64,000 nucleotides of DNA, taken from the NCBI GenBank assembly GCA_035048495.1, contig CM068540.1:10586829-10650828 (forward strand), in the 5' to 3' direction. Shown piece after piece: positions 11,917-24,658 of the stretch. The notes beneath the pieces are model-generated. The model made no database searches and was not told where the DNA came from. It was given only the letters and a program-made list of their open reading frames with translations. A program made the translations under genes and the position numbers. Origin of the DNA: Euptelea pleiosperma. Its lineage: Eukaryota; Streptophyta; Magnoliopsida; Ranunculales; Eupteleaceae. Every line of letters starts with the position of its first letter. Within the stretch, counting starts at the first letter, position 1.

Positions 11917-14900
11917 TGTAACGCCCCGAATTTGGACCACATGAATCTCAAGGTGTTAGCCACGTGTCCTGAATTCGAGGCACGTAAAGCAAACTCATTC
12001 TCATATCTAACCCAAGTTATAAATTTTAGGGGATTTTTTTTTTAATACAGAAGTGTAGACTTACTCGACATAATACAATAGAGATAATGTATGAAGTTAA
12101 TGATATATACTACTAAACAATAATCTAAATATAAATACATACTCAATCACGAGTTCATAACCTGAAATCTGCTTTACTGCAACTAGACTTCACTTCAAAA
12201 CAAGCCTGAAAAAGTCCATAGGTTCTTCTTTGCAAGAAAATCGGGGGAGGGGGGGGGTGTGAGCTTTTTTGAAAAAGCTCGCAGGTAACCAAGTATACTT
12301 AAAACAATCATCATAAATACAAAATAATATAACAACAAAATACATTTCATTTTGAAAGAAACAAAAGTGCAAGAATGAAAATTCAAACTAACAATTTTAT
12401 TTAGCAATAAATGACAGAATTTAAAACGTACTAATAAAATTAGAAATCAAATAGCATTTAAACATTATATCAATAACATCTATCTCACCCATCACCAACT
12501 AATAACAATACAAGGTAGGTAGTCTATTCATCTTAGAGTGAAGAGGTCACGACTAGTATCAGCCCTAGTCTAGCAATCATTTCTTTTGTCCCAATACTTA
12601 ACCAGTGTGGAACCCCACTGTTAATATCCTGATTTGCAGTCGGACGAATATTTGCCATTGCGTGTGAGGAGCATACTACAAGCCTATGAATTTAGGCTCA
12701 GGAGATGGCCTTTGACCATGACACTGAATACACAGGTCAAAAGAACAACGATGGTCAATTTTTCGACGTCTGCAGACATTTCAAGGATCCTTAAACTATC
12801 CAAGAATTGGTGAACCATACCCCTTACGTCTATCGCCTCATCGAGGCATGCAACGTAAACCTCTATCAGATCTAGACTTCCAAGACGTACCACTACAAAG
12901 ATGGTAATCTAGAAAAGAGAAACGAAACTTCCTGGATTTGAATAATGATTCAAGTTGCAAAGATAGCCCACACCACCTAGGAGACAAAAATCATTAGTCA
13001 TATCTTAAAACAATTCGTCACCTCTGGAAAATAGCATCAAACTATTCTTACAGGAGTTCAATTGATCCTTTTCTAGATCACTTAGTGATATATTATATAA
13101 TATAAATAATAATTAACAATTTTTAATCAACATAACTTTCTTTCTCTTTCACAAAAATCTTTGCATACAAATATGTGTGCTGAATTCCCTTGTCACATCT
13201 TATATGTTCCGTCGTCTTGGGACCAGCTTCCCTCATACGGATTATTACGCGTTGAAGCTCATGTGACACACATCATCCAAAACATATATCACGGGCGGTC
13301 TATCACCATCACCCGCTCTATCTATAATCAGGTTCTAAATCTCAGGCGGTCTATCACCATTACCCGCTAATTAGGGACTTCACGCATCACATACTTCAAT
13401 CAACTGGGAACTCCCATCCCATAACCACTCACAATCCATGTCAAACCACGTACAATCACTCTTTTCTTTCATTAAATAAAATAGAGAGAGTGTTTCAATA
13501 AAAATCTCCCAAAATACTTTTGACTTTCGAAAATTTCCCTTTCAAAAACTCGATAGTGAGAAATTCTAAGTTCTAGAAAATAATTAGGTTTTCTAACTTA
13601 ATTCATAAATTCATAAATCCAATCATTCAAGAATATGCATAAATTTGCAAGATTTCAAAATAAATATGAGACAATTATTAAGAGGATAAGAAGCCACCCA
13701 CCCAACAACGCTAATCCAAAGAATCTTCTAATGGCTCAAGGATTCTCTGATATTTTAAATCTCCATCTATGATCATTTCCTTGTGCAGCGTCCTCTTCTT
13801 CATGTTTGATGACAAAAATGCAGAATGAAAAAAAAATTCAATTTCAATAAAACCTTTGGTAACCCTATATTAAACTTCTATAAAGCCCTATTATCATTAT
13901 GATTATTTTGTCTAATTTACTTAATATTTTCTTCTTATTTCCTTTTGGTTTATTATTATATTATTCTTTAATCGGGCTAGATTGACCCTAATCCGGTTTG
14001 TGTCACATTGACCCAATAGAATTTGAATTTGAGTTTGACTTGGATCTTGATTAGGTCGGATCTGGGTCTTGATCAGGTCTGTGTGCTGATCATAGCCAGG
14101 CCAAGTATAGGCAGATTATTGAGGATTTTAGCCGAACAGGTGGTGTACAGGGTAGATATGGACCACCACTTGATGGAGCCACACACCAAAACTCTACTTG
14201 AGTTTACTAACTCCAATCGAGCCATTGGCATAAAAACACGTTTGGTTCACACTTGATGGGACCTCATCACTAAGACTCAAGTTTGTGGGTCCACTGACCC
14301 ATGAAATGGATGGTCCACTTTGTAGGCCCAACCACCAAAAGTCAGCTAAGGATAGTTTCTATATGATCCATCATTTGAAGGACTCGATTATACTAACAAA
14401 ATAAATTTAGATTCACAAAAAATAATCTACCACTCGATGGACCCAAATACACCAAAAATTAGCCTTATAGGTGATTTGTGGCCGTTGAATTGATGGATTG
14501 TATTATTTTATTATTTATTTATTTTATTTTTATTTTAGATTCAGATTCTACTCAAAAAATAACCCAAAATAGACTCAAGAATCGCTTGATTCCGAGTTGT
14601 AAAACTCAAGTTATCGCGATTTGAAGATTTCATGTTTTAATGGCAAATATTTTCCTGTGCCGGAAAATATTTTCCTGACAGGAAAAAAAACGTCCTTCAA
14701 TACTGAAAATGCCCATTTTTTTTATTTTATTCTCATTTATTTATTTATTTATTTATTTTTTAAATGGCCCCAATGAGCTTCTTTATTATTTAAAACACAT
14801 ATGGGCCTTAATGAAAAGCCCATTTTTTATTTTTCTTTAATGGAGGTGAGCTCACCTCCATTAATGAACCAGCAAGAAAGCAGGGGTTCTTTGAACGGCC

Positions 14901-16004
14901 ATGGATGAGCCTCTATTTGGTGTCAAAAATTCACCAAAAACTTTCGTAAATCTTCTTCTTTGATTTCCTACCATTTCCCATGAGTTTGGTGGGCATTATG
15001 CCCATGATATTTTGTCCAAAACGTTTCAAATTTTTTTAGTATAACGGTCCGAAAAACTTGAATGTTGCATACCCATTTGTACTTCACAAGGTCTGAAATT
15101 TGAGTATGTGATTCCCTACATATTGGGAATTAAGATGGGGTATTAATCTCCCATTACCATTCCAAATCTTGGGAGGAAAATTGAATTTACCAAAAAAGGG
15201 TTTTAAAAAAAATGTTTTAACTTTTGTTTTCCAAAATTTCAATTTCAAAATTATGTCATATTTCAAGTAAAAATGACATGAATAAAACATTTAACTGAAA
15301 TGATCATCAAAGAACTCATCTAAAACAATTGAGGATGAAATTTGTGGAAAAATAAATCACCTGCCTGTTTATCAATCTTCCTCTCTTTTGTTTTCACTGT
15401 TCTTCGTACAATTTTTTTTTAATTGAAATAAATTTTATCAAATTTAGTTTATATATATATACATTAAATTTGATTTAGTTTCATCACCGAGTCCACTATT
15501 TTGTAAGTAAATTGTTGGCCCTACTACGGTGTATCGAATGTACACTATTTCAATATTATACATATTTTTAATTATTATTAATTATAATTTATAATTGTTT
15601 TATTTTCAACCATTCGATTAAAAATCCTATTGATCTCTGATTTTGGCATACCTACAGTCTATCTTCTTATTTTTTTTTTGCTCTATTCATCTATATGGTT
15701 GGATCTTCTAAAATATTGTTCGAGTAAAATCTCAACTTTTTGACCTATTTTCTTGTACATTTTTCAAAATTTTGTAACTTTTTATAGAAAGTTCTAATTA
15801 TAGCATGCTTACAGTCTAAACTATGTTTCTCGATGCTTCTGAGTCTAATGGTGAAGTCAGTTTTCTCGTCAGATCTTTCTATGAGATTTTCAATTTTGTA
15901 ACCAACACCCTATCTCCTATATTTTGACGACTTTGACTAGAATTTTGGTCAAGTCAACGATCTTTGACCCGTGAGACTTACCTTTACTACCTCGGGTCAT
16001 TACA
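11917..16004. mobile_element. S1: 4.1-kb solo LTR with TSD GTCGT
   Basis: Starts TGTAACGCCCCGAA and ends CGGGTCATTACA, with GTCGT immediately on both sides (11912-11916 and 16005-16009). There are no enzyme domains and no second copy of the end sequences inside, so a single long LTR left by recombination fits best. The length and TGTAACG...TTACA ends recall long-LTR chromoviruses of the Del/Tekay type; this is inference. It is AT-rich, with a tandem GGCGGTCTATCACCAT motif (13286 and 13344) and many short low-complexity runs. Short frames inside are not supported. The strand is not determined. Confidence 0.75.
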
Positions 16005-17400
16005 GTCGTATTGTCCTAAGGCGACTACACATTTTTCCATCCTTCTCGACTTCTCGAATCTTATTAGTACATTTCTCAATGGGAGGTTTGTGATTACAAC
16101 AATAGGGTGTGCTTGAAAGTAGGGTCTCAGTCTCTGTGCCGAGAACATTAGAGCCAAGCCAACCTTCTCGATCATCGTATATCTGGTCTTAGCATCTAGG
16201 AGGGTCTTACTCAGGAAGTACACCGATTTCTCTTTGCCTTCTTCTCAGATTAGCACCGAACTTAGAGCACAGTCTGAGACAACGATATATAACGACAATT
16301 GTTCATCTGGCTTTGGTTTCGATAAGATGGGGGCCTTTCCGAGATACTCCTTCAGGCTCTAGAATGCCTTGCTACATTCCTCCGTCCACTCAAACATGCT
16401 CTACTTTCTGAGAAGGTGGAATAGTGGTCGACACCTGTCCGATGATTTCGAGATGAATCGGTTCAAAGCCGCCACCATCCCAGCCAACTTCTGCACTTAC
16501 TTCTTGTTATTCGGATTTGAAATGTCTAAGAGTGCTCGGATCTGATCCGGATTCGCTTCGATTCCTCTCTTGGTTACGATGTGACAGAGAAATTTTCCTG
16601 ACAACACCCTGAATGTGCACTTTTCTGGGTTTAACTTCATCCGATACTCTCATAGTACTCGGAAAGTTTCCTCCAGATCTTCTAGATGACGTTGCCGACT
16701 AATGCTCTTCACCAACATATCATCGATGTAGACTTCCATCATTTTCTCGAGTTTATCTCGAAACATATTCTCCACCAACCTTTGATATGTGGCTCCGACG
16801 TTTTTCAAATCGAAAGGCATGCGTCGAAAGCAAAAAGTCCCTCGGTCAGTATAAAATGCCATTTTCTCTCGGTCGTCTTCATGCATCAGTATCTGATTAT
16901 ACCCCGAGTAACCATCCATAAAACATAACAGCTCAAAACTAGCTGTCCAATCCACTAATTCGTCCACTCGGGGCATGATATAACTTTCTTTTGGACAGAA
17001 TCTGTTCAAGTCCGTGAAATCGATACAGACTCTAACCTTCCAATTTTTATTTGGCATGACAACTATGTTGGCTATCCACTCAGGACACTAACTTCCTCAA
17101 TGATCCCCGCCTCGGCTAGTTGGTCGATCTCGGCAGCTACTGCCGTCGCCAATTTGGTGAAATTCTTCGGACTCTCTATTTGATTCGGATCTATACCTAG
17201 CATATCGTTCATTGACCATGCGAACACGTTAGTATTCTTTTTCAGAAAGTCCGTTATTAACTATTTCTCTTCTCAGCTCAACTCGGAACCGATGTACGTG
17301 ATCTTCCTCTCCCCCTCGCCCCTTAGCGCAACTGGCTCAACCTCCTCTATACTTTTGTCCCTCGCAAGCGCCGATTCGAGAGCCGATTGTGATTGCTATT
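16005..17400 (-). pseudogene. Degenerate gypsy reverse transcriptase and RT-linked RNase H (G1)
   Basis: The RT copies element RNA into DNA. Motifs read on the minus strand: VRVCIDFTDLNR near 17030, SFELLCFMDGYSGYNQI near 16930, MPFDLKNVGATYQRL near 16810 and the catalytic box VYIDDMLVK near 16730. The connection and RNase H part continues to 15987 with YFLSKTLLDAKTRYT and ends ALGQYD at the S1 insertion. Stops and frameshifts interrupt it near 16640, 16490 and 16240. The frame upstream of 17060 is also broken, so the first Met there is not a true start. It belongs with the RNase H and integrase at 11916-10073. Confidence 0.85.
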
Positions 17401-18594
17401 GGGTCGAGGGGCCGATTTCCTTATCCTCCGCTAAATGGGCATTTTGCCCATCTCTGATCATGGCGGCTTGACATCTCTGGGCTGCCCCCTGGTCTCCTCT
17501 GATCTCATACAATCCCGAAGGCGTGGGGAATCGGATCGTCTGATAGTAGGTAGATGGCACTGCCTTCATGCCGTTCACCCATCGCCTTCCCATTATAACA
17601 TTGTATGCCGATGGAGAATCGACTATCAGAAATCTCGTCATCAGCGTCACCGACCCTGTCGATACCGATAACACGATTTCCCCTATCGGCTCTGAGGCAG
17701 CCCCGTTGAATCCGTAGATTGCAGCTCTGGAGGGTTCTAAAGCGATCCGACTAATGCCCATGTTGTCGAAAGCGACTTGAACATGATCTCAAAGGAGCTG
17801 CTGCAATCCATGAGGATTCTCTAGATGGAAAAATTCCCTATATCGAAGGAGATGACCAAGGCGTCGTCGTGAGGACCAACTACCCGTTCCAGATCTTGAT
17901 TTGAGAACCATATCGTCGTTCTCGGGGAGAGGTCAGCTATCGCCCCAGGCGTCACCATCCTGGGCTCAGTCGAGACCTCCATCACCTCTCGGATGCTCAT
18001 AGTCCTCCTGACTTTATCTCGGTGAGCGTTCCAGGTGTCGGCTGATTTGGTATAGATCATATTGATCACACCTCTCGGCAGTCTTCTATCCTCCCGATCG
18101 GTCCTCGGGTCTACCTCTTTTTCCTCTCCGTCTTCTCGAGCCACAAAGTGGTCGAGGTGCCCTTGGTTCACCAAGTATTGCAGTAGATTCATCAAGGCAT
18201 AATATTCATCTGTGGGGTGATCTCTCGCCCCGTGGTATGCTCAAAAATGGCTTATCGGGCCGATTGGCATAAGTTTCTTAGGGGGCTTGAAGTAAGCCTC
18301 CCCCCGGATTCTCTCCAAGATAATTGATATCTTCTCGTTTAATGGTGTATATTCTCTCGGCCCATCGGCCTTCTTTTTCTAGAATCTCTCTCTTCCCCGA
18401 TCTCTGGTACTCGACCGGTTTCTCTTTCCTCCTCCTTTCCCGACCGAAGACCCAACCTCATTGACTTTTACTTTGGTCGGCTCGGCTCGAACTGATATAG
18501 CCTCCTCAACTTAGATACGTTCTTTAAGCGTCTGGTACGCATCTTCAAGCCAGGATGGATTCTAGACCACTAGAGCCTTGTGTGCCCGAGACCC
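17396..18594 (-). pseudogene. Degenerate gag C-terminus and protease (G1)
   Basis: The segment 18594-18196 reads as Tat-type gag, with EYTPLNEKISIILERI near 18340, and continues YHGARDHPTDEYYALMNLL near 18230, where the usual spacing of a gag zinc-binding motif is partly kept. The protease region follows: a frame at 18195-17821 ends DDALVISFDIGNFSI, and the active-site stretch just after it (near 17815) is damaged, reading DCSSS where retropepsins have a D-S/T-G core. The frame 17761-17396 continues the protease fold with MGRRWVNGMKAVPSTYYQ. The piece is cut at 18594 by A2; the rest of gag is at 41641 onward. Confidence 0.75.
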
Positions 18595-19051
18595 TGATAT
18601 TCGCTTAAAAATGCTTATTTTAAGCCATTATCCTTTAGCGTTATCATACTCTCTTACGTAAAACTTCCCTATTTATCCACTTTTCTATGTAAGAGTCTCT
18701 TTCATTGCATAGAACACACTTTTCTAGACGAAATGGTATATTTGCATGCATTAAATACATTTCTGGAAGTCTAGATATGAAGCCATTTTAATTAAGTCTC
18801 ATTACGTGCTTTTCGTTATTGCAGGAAACTCGATTGGGCTATTCTCGAGACTTGCGGGCCCATGATCAACCATAGAAGCCTAATATCAAAGCTTAAAGAA
18901 CCAAAAGGCTATGACAAGAAGAGACCGGCCAAGTACGGGTCAAGTTAGAGAATTGTAGAGCCAGATAAAGAACCAAAAGAGAGGAAAAGCTGAAGACCAA
19001 AAGATGGGCCAAAGTAATTAAAAGCCGCACCAACTGACATAAAATGACAAC

Positions 19052-19122
19052 TTACGTAATTGGTGAAGCCGACGGAAGATTACATTGAAGATCAGAGTTC
19101 AAGACCCTCTGCCAGCTCTTTT
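19052..19122 (+). promoter_or_regulatory. tRNA-like block in A2 5' LTR
   Basis: TTACGTAATTGG (19052-19063), 44 nt spacing to AGTTCAAGACC (19096-19106), TTTT at 19119-19122. The A box is weaker than in A8. Confidence 0.5.
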
Positions 19123-22064
19123 GCCTTTATTTTGTATCATTTTCTCTCTCCCCTCTCTTCCATTTCTCTAACTGCCCACATTTCACCACCCGATCATCCA
19201 TTTGACCATCCGATCATCCGTTCTAGCCATCCGATCATTTGATTGATCATCCGATCAACCCGATCTGTCATTCTAACCCTTAGATCATCTCATCCCACCG
19301 TTAGATCCTTCATCGGACCATTAGATCCATCCATCAGACCATTGGATCTTTCTAGATCTGACGGTTTGCCAATCTTGGTTGTACCCAGCGATCCACCCAA
19401 ATCTGGGCCATCCACTCTCTCATCACCGATTATCCTAGTGGCCCATTGGTTCACCTATCCTTGGGTCCATTGTCTTATTGGGCCATTGGCCGACATGTGG
19501 CATGTTCAATATTGGCCCATAACTTACTATCCTATGGCAAATCCATACTTGGACCCAACTCACATGCCACATCAGCCACATAGCCCATTGTCAAGTGGCC
19601 CACTAGCACTCCTTGGGCCACAATTCAAAGGCCCACAACTAACAACCCATGCCCAAGCTAGGGAGAAAAGGTCACACATGATTAATTATCCCAAGAATCA
19701 CTCACGGGCTCTCTCCCTTCTCCCTCTATCCTACCCATGTGTCACTCACTTACCCATCCCACCTATCTCCATTTCAAAATTCTCTAACTAACCCAATCTC
19801 CAAAAACTCTATCTAATCCATGTTCTCTTCCTCTCTCCCTCTCACTAATTTTCCTAACTCTCTCGGCAAGGAAAACAAGGGAGGAGCCCAAGTCTACTCC
19901 CTATCATCTCTTTCACGGTTGGATCCACATTCATTTCCTTTAATGCACCATCATGGTGCTTGCTGACTGGACCAGCAATCTTAAACCTCCATTAGAGACC
20001 CACAGATCTGCACCGTCTTCTCCCACCGTGCTCACTATGGGTTGCACCCCTGCAAACTGCAGGTCCTTCATGTCCTCTTCTTCACTAACTCACCAAGCAA
20101 CTCCAGTCTTCTTCACCTCCTCACGGGATCTGGCCATGCTACTTCTCCACGCTCCCAGGTGGTGCACAACCATCAACATGGTTGCTGCCTGCAACAGCTA
20201 TTCCAACCGACAATCAGATTTCCTCCCAGGAACCTCCCTTTTGAAGCGCACCGCACCAGCCATTGTCCCTCCTTTATTTCACCCTTTCCAAGACCTGCTA
20301 GCGATCACCACCTGTGCATCGCCGGATTAGTGCACTACTACCACCATCTTCCTTTAGCATCGGCATATTACTCACTGCACCTGCAACACTTGCAGGTCAT
20401 TCTTCTCCACGTGACCAGCCAGCACCACAGTCACCTCCATCGATCTAACAGCAAGCCATCCACGTTGCTGCCTTTTCCTTTGGCAGCAACGTCTAGATCT
20501 CCTTCTCCTTTCTTCTTCTTCTTCTTCTCCTAATCCGGCGAGCTCCATTAATGCCGGCAATCCACTCTTTCACCAGTTGACACCCTTCTTTCTTCTCCTC
20601 CTTCTTCTTCTTTTCCAAGTCACCACTGGTTCCCACGAGCTCTACCACGACTACCACTGTGGTTTGAAAGTAGGGTTTTTCCACGTCGTTGGTTACGGAA
20701 ATCCTAGATCTCAACAATATTTATAATTTCTCCGAATTGGTTCACTTAATCTGTAAAAATGCAGACTTGCACAGTGGCTCGTATCGGATATCGTCCGCAC
20801 TCGGGGTTAGGGCAATTAAAGAACAATAACAATGAAAATCGCTTAGAATGGTGGAGAGATGAGAGAGATGGAGATTGGGGTTAAAAATTTGATTTTTGAT
20901 AGTTCGAGATTCATGCACTAAATTCAAAAATGAAATAAAATGAGATGAAAACAAAAGGAATTCCAATTTAATAATTAATTAAAGTGCTTACAAAGATTGA
21001 ATAAACGGAAGGGAAACTAATCTAGAAAGCATTCAAAATATAAACTAAGCTAGAGAGAGAAACAAGGTAGAGAGAGAAAGTGAGATTTAGAGAGGAAAAG
21101 TTGATAGAGAGAGAAAACTAGAGAGAGAAAATTCAAGAAAGAGGAAAGGGCTTACCTCTTGAGACTTACCAGGATTTGATGGAGTGCAGCCGTTTGGAGG
21201 GTAGCAGCAACGAGATTGCTGCCAAGGAGGTAGCGGTAGTGGTGCTTGGTGCACACTAGTGATTAGCGTGAGGACTGCAAGAAAGGAGTAGCAATGTTGC
21301 TGCCCAGTGAATAACGTTGGTTACAGCAGCAGGTTGATGTGCGGATTGGACTATGGTAGCTTCCACGTAGACCAAAACGATGTTATTGCAAAAGAGGAGA
21401 TCGCCTGCATGCAGGTTCAAGGGGAGAATAGTGCTGGTGTTGATCTTGTTCGGTGCAGATCGTGAACAGGTAGGTGAACTGTGGTGGAAGCCGTGAAAGA
21501 AAGTTGTAGGCGTCCTTCAGCCTTTGATTAGAAGGAGTTGCAGGTTTCCGGCTTAGTGATGAGAAGATGGGGATTTGCTGAAAGTGGAGCAGTGATATTC
21601 GCTTAAAAGTGCGTATTTTCCACTATTATCTTCTAAGCGTTTTCACACTCACCTACGTTAAAATGCTCTATTTATCTACTTTTCTACGTAAGAGTCTCTT
21701 TTGTTACGTAGAACACACTTTTCTGGACGAAATGGTATATTTGCATGCATTAAACATATTTTTGGAAATCTAGACATGAAGTCATTCTGATAGAGTCTCA
21801 TTACACGCTTCTTCTATCGCAGGAAACCCCGATGGGACAATTCTCGAGACTTGCGAGCCCACATCGATCAGGAAAGCCCATTATCAAAGCTTAAAGAGCC
21901 CACATGCTATGACTAGAAGATATGGGCCAAATATGGGTTGAATAAGATGACCAAAAAGCCGGCCCAAAGAACGAAGAGAGCAGGAGAGCCAATGACCAAG
22001 AGACGGACCAAAGCGTTTAAAGCCATATGAGTTAGCAAGGAATGATAGTCACAGTGAAGACTAG

Positions 22065-22091
22065 GGTTCCAGACCCTCTGCCAATACTTTT
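22065..22091 (+). promoter_or_regulatory. tRNA-like remnant in A4 (B box and T-run only)
   Basis: GGTTCCAGACC at 22065-22075 and TTTT at 22088-22091 are kept. The A box segment present in A6 and A7 is deleted here by roughly 27 nt. Confidence 0.45.
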
Positions 22092-22540
22092 ATCTCCATT
22101 TTTTAATATTTTCTCTCTCATCTCTTCTTATTCTCTCTCTCTTCATCTCTCGGTCCTCGAATCTACTGACCTAACCCCAGAACTCCTACCCATTGGCTCT
22201 GTCTCATCTCCCTTAGCTTTCTGACCATTGGATTTTCAATCGGACCGTTAGATCTTCTACCGGACCGTTGGATCTCTCTAGATCCGTCGATCTACCAATC
22301 TGGGTCCCAATCAAGTCACCATCCATCCGATCGCCATCAGATTGTCTGTCACATCATCTTGTGAGACGATGGACATCATCAATCCATGTGGGCCAGTAGC
22401 CGGGCCCATCATCATTGACCCGCTGTCCGACCATTTAGTGGACCCCGTGAATTTCAAAATAATTTTAATTAAATTTTAAAAAATAGGGGGTCCACTAAAT
22501 GGGGAAATTCTCCAAAGAAAAGTACGGTTTTACTTAAAAA

Positions 22541-22562
<22 letters not shown>
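22541..22562. repeat. TA dinucleotide microsatellite in A4
   Basis: About eleven TA units followed by a T-run. It lies between the GGGTCCACTAA inverted repeat and the TTTCCATTAATGGAAA palindrome. Confidence 0.9.
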
Positions 22563-22571
<9 letters not shown>

Positions 22572-22800
22572 TTTTATTTCAAAAATTCCCTAATTTCCAT
22601 TAATGGAAACTAGGGAGCTTTAAAAGGAGAAGGAGAAGGGTTCTTAGGAACCCTAATCCCTCCCCCATCTCCTCCTCTCTTTTCCCAAAAACTCCCCCTT
22701 TGGTCCTCTCCCCCCTCTCTCCCTTCTTTCCCTTCTCTCCTTCTCCTCCTTTCCTTCTTCCTCCTCTTCTTCTTCTCTTCCGGTGGAGTGCTGCCACCAT

Positions 22801-22831
<31 letters not shown>

Positions 22832-23084
22832 ATCTTCTCCTTGCAGGTCCCCTCTCCTTCAGCAAGCCGTTAAGAGCACTGAGCACCGCCCCAGCACCTT
22901 CCCACCATCAAAACCGGTGAACTCCGGCACTGCACTTTGCACTGCCACCTCTTTTCCGGTGTCTGCCACAGGTGCGCCTCTTTCTCTTCTTCTTCATCTT
23001 CTTCTTCTTCTTTTTCTTTCCCTCCTTCTTCTTTCCCTTCTACTTTCTCTTCTTCCTCTTCTTCTTCTTCTTCTTTTTCTCCTT

Positions 23085-23112
23085 GCCGGAGTTGCAGACT
23101 TGCAACTCCGGC
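23085..23112. other. GCCGGAGTTGCA/TGCAACTCCGGC hairpin in A4
   Basis: Perfect 12-bp stem with a 4-nt loop (GACT), downstream of the TATA-like region in LTR sense. Confidence 0.7.
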
Positions 23113-24631
23113 CGCCTGCAACCAGTCTTCATTTACACTAAGTAGCGGTCTGCAAGAGAGCAGACCGTCACTACCACCACTGAAAACTCTACCCTATTTT
23201 CTCCCCAAAGAGAACGTGGATATTTTCCCACGTTTTCTAGTCTTATTCTCACCTGTTAACCCCCTAGAATGTTGCACCACCTACTGCTGCAACTCCGGTG
23301 AACATCGGTGCTGTTCATCGTTCCACGCCAGCCACGACCCTCTCCCACTTGCCAACCGGCTTCACAGCCATCAACGCCTGCTGTCTTGTGGCAGCAGCAA
23401 CAACACCACAACGCCCCCATCCTTGCTTCCACGCCAACAACCACCATCCATTCTCTCGTTCTCTTCCCAAGAAACAAAACAAAAAATAAAAAAATAAAAA
23501 AAAGGAAAAAAAAAAAATAAAGAGAGAAGAAGAAGGATGGGTAGCCGTGGGTGTTTTTCCTTGCAGCCACGTGTTAGCCTTCTCTCAAGCTCCACCAAAA
23601 GCAACCACCTCTCCCTCACGGCCTGATCTTGGTTGGACTGAGACTTGGGTGCATTTCAGTTGGTCTCCTCCACGCCTAACCCTTGCTATCATCACCATCT
23701 TCTCCCTTGCAACCAACATCATCCATCATAACTGGGCACGCACCCCCACTTGAAGGGATGGCCGACTCATCTCTCCATCTTCATGGACAATCCATCCATC
23801 ATAGATCTCTCTTTTTCGGTCATCTCCATGGTAAGTTCGAGGTAGAAAAATCTCTCTTTATCTTTTCTCTCTCTACCCTTCTCTCTCTCTCTCTCTAATT
23901 CTCTCTCTTTCTCTCTAGAATTCTCTCCCCTATCTTTTTTTCTCACTAGTTCAACTTTCTCTCTCTTCTATCATTTTCTCTCTCTAAATCTCATTTCATC
24001 TCTCTAGATTTGACTTTATCTTTCTTCTTTGAATTGATCTTTAGTTATTTTATTTTCTCTTATTTTAGATTCAAGCATTGAAATAGACATTTTGATCACT
24101 GAATGATGAAGTTTATTTTTATCTATCATTTCTTGCAATGTTTCGTCATTTCATGTTCCTGATTATGCTAATCTGACTAATCTTGAGTGCGGATCGACAT
24201 CCGACACAAACCCCTATGCTAGAATCTCTGAATTTTATAGAAAATCTCAGATAAATTATAAATGTGTTGGAACTAGGGTTGCCGTAACCAACGACGCGGA
24301 AAAATCCTACTTTCAAGCAGCAAGTGTTTAAAGAGAGCAGCCAAAGGAGGAATTAGAAGATGGGATTGCTGGCTGGCTGTAGGAGGAAACCGGTACATGA
24401 GGTTGCTGCAAGGAGGCGTTAATGGCGGACCATGGTGGGATGATGGAGGCGGTGATGATAGGCTGGTTCCGGCAGTAACGGAGGGAGGTGCTGCTGCGAT
24501 GTGAGGAAGCACTGACTTGAAGTGCAGTGCTACCTAGTTTTTCCATGGAGCAAAGAAGGAGGAGGAGATGTTGTGCAAGGAGGAGGAGTTAGCAGCCGCC
24601 TACAGCAACAACAAGTTGCTGGTTTGATCGG

Positions 24632-24658
24632 CCGGAGTTGCAGGTTTTGCAACTCCGG
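24632..24658. other. CCGGAGTTGCA/TGCAACTCCGG hairpin in A3
   Basis: An 11-bp stem with a short loop of GGTTT type. Same motif as in A1, A4, A5 and A7. Confidence 0.7.

Larger units (their letters stand above)
21593..24315 (+). mobile_element. A4: solo LTR nested in A3, TSD AGCAG
   Basis: TGATATTCGC at 21593 and CTACTTTCA ending at 24315 (2723 bp), with AGCAG on both sides (21588-21592 and 24316-24320). Together with A7 it begins with the variant TTAAAAGTGCGTATTTTCC, which marks a sub-type. Confidence 0.9.

Noticed and set aside
11917..16004. DNA transposon with TGTAA terminal inverted repeats
   Set aside because: The inverted similarity is short, the TSD is 5 bp and the ends are TG...CA, which fits an LTR better.
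19243..19791. 182-codon ORF, also at 35772-36320
   Set aside because: Present in both A2 LTRs, but its DNA is the CCGATCATCC repeat region; it has no domain and overlaps promoter sequence. Similarity follows from LTR duplication.
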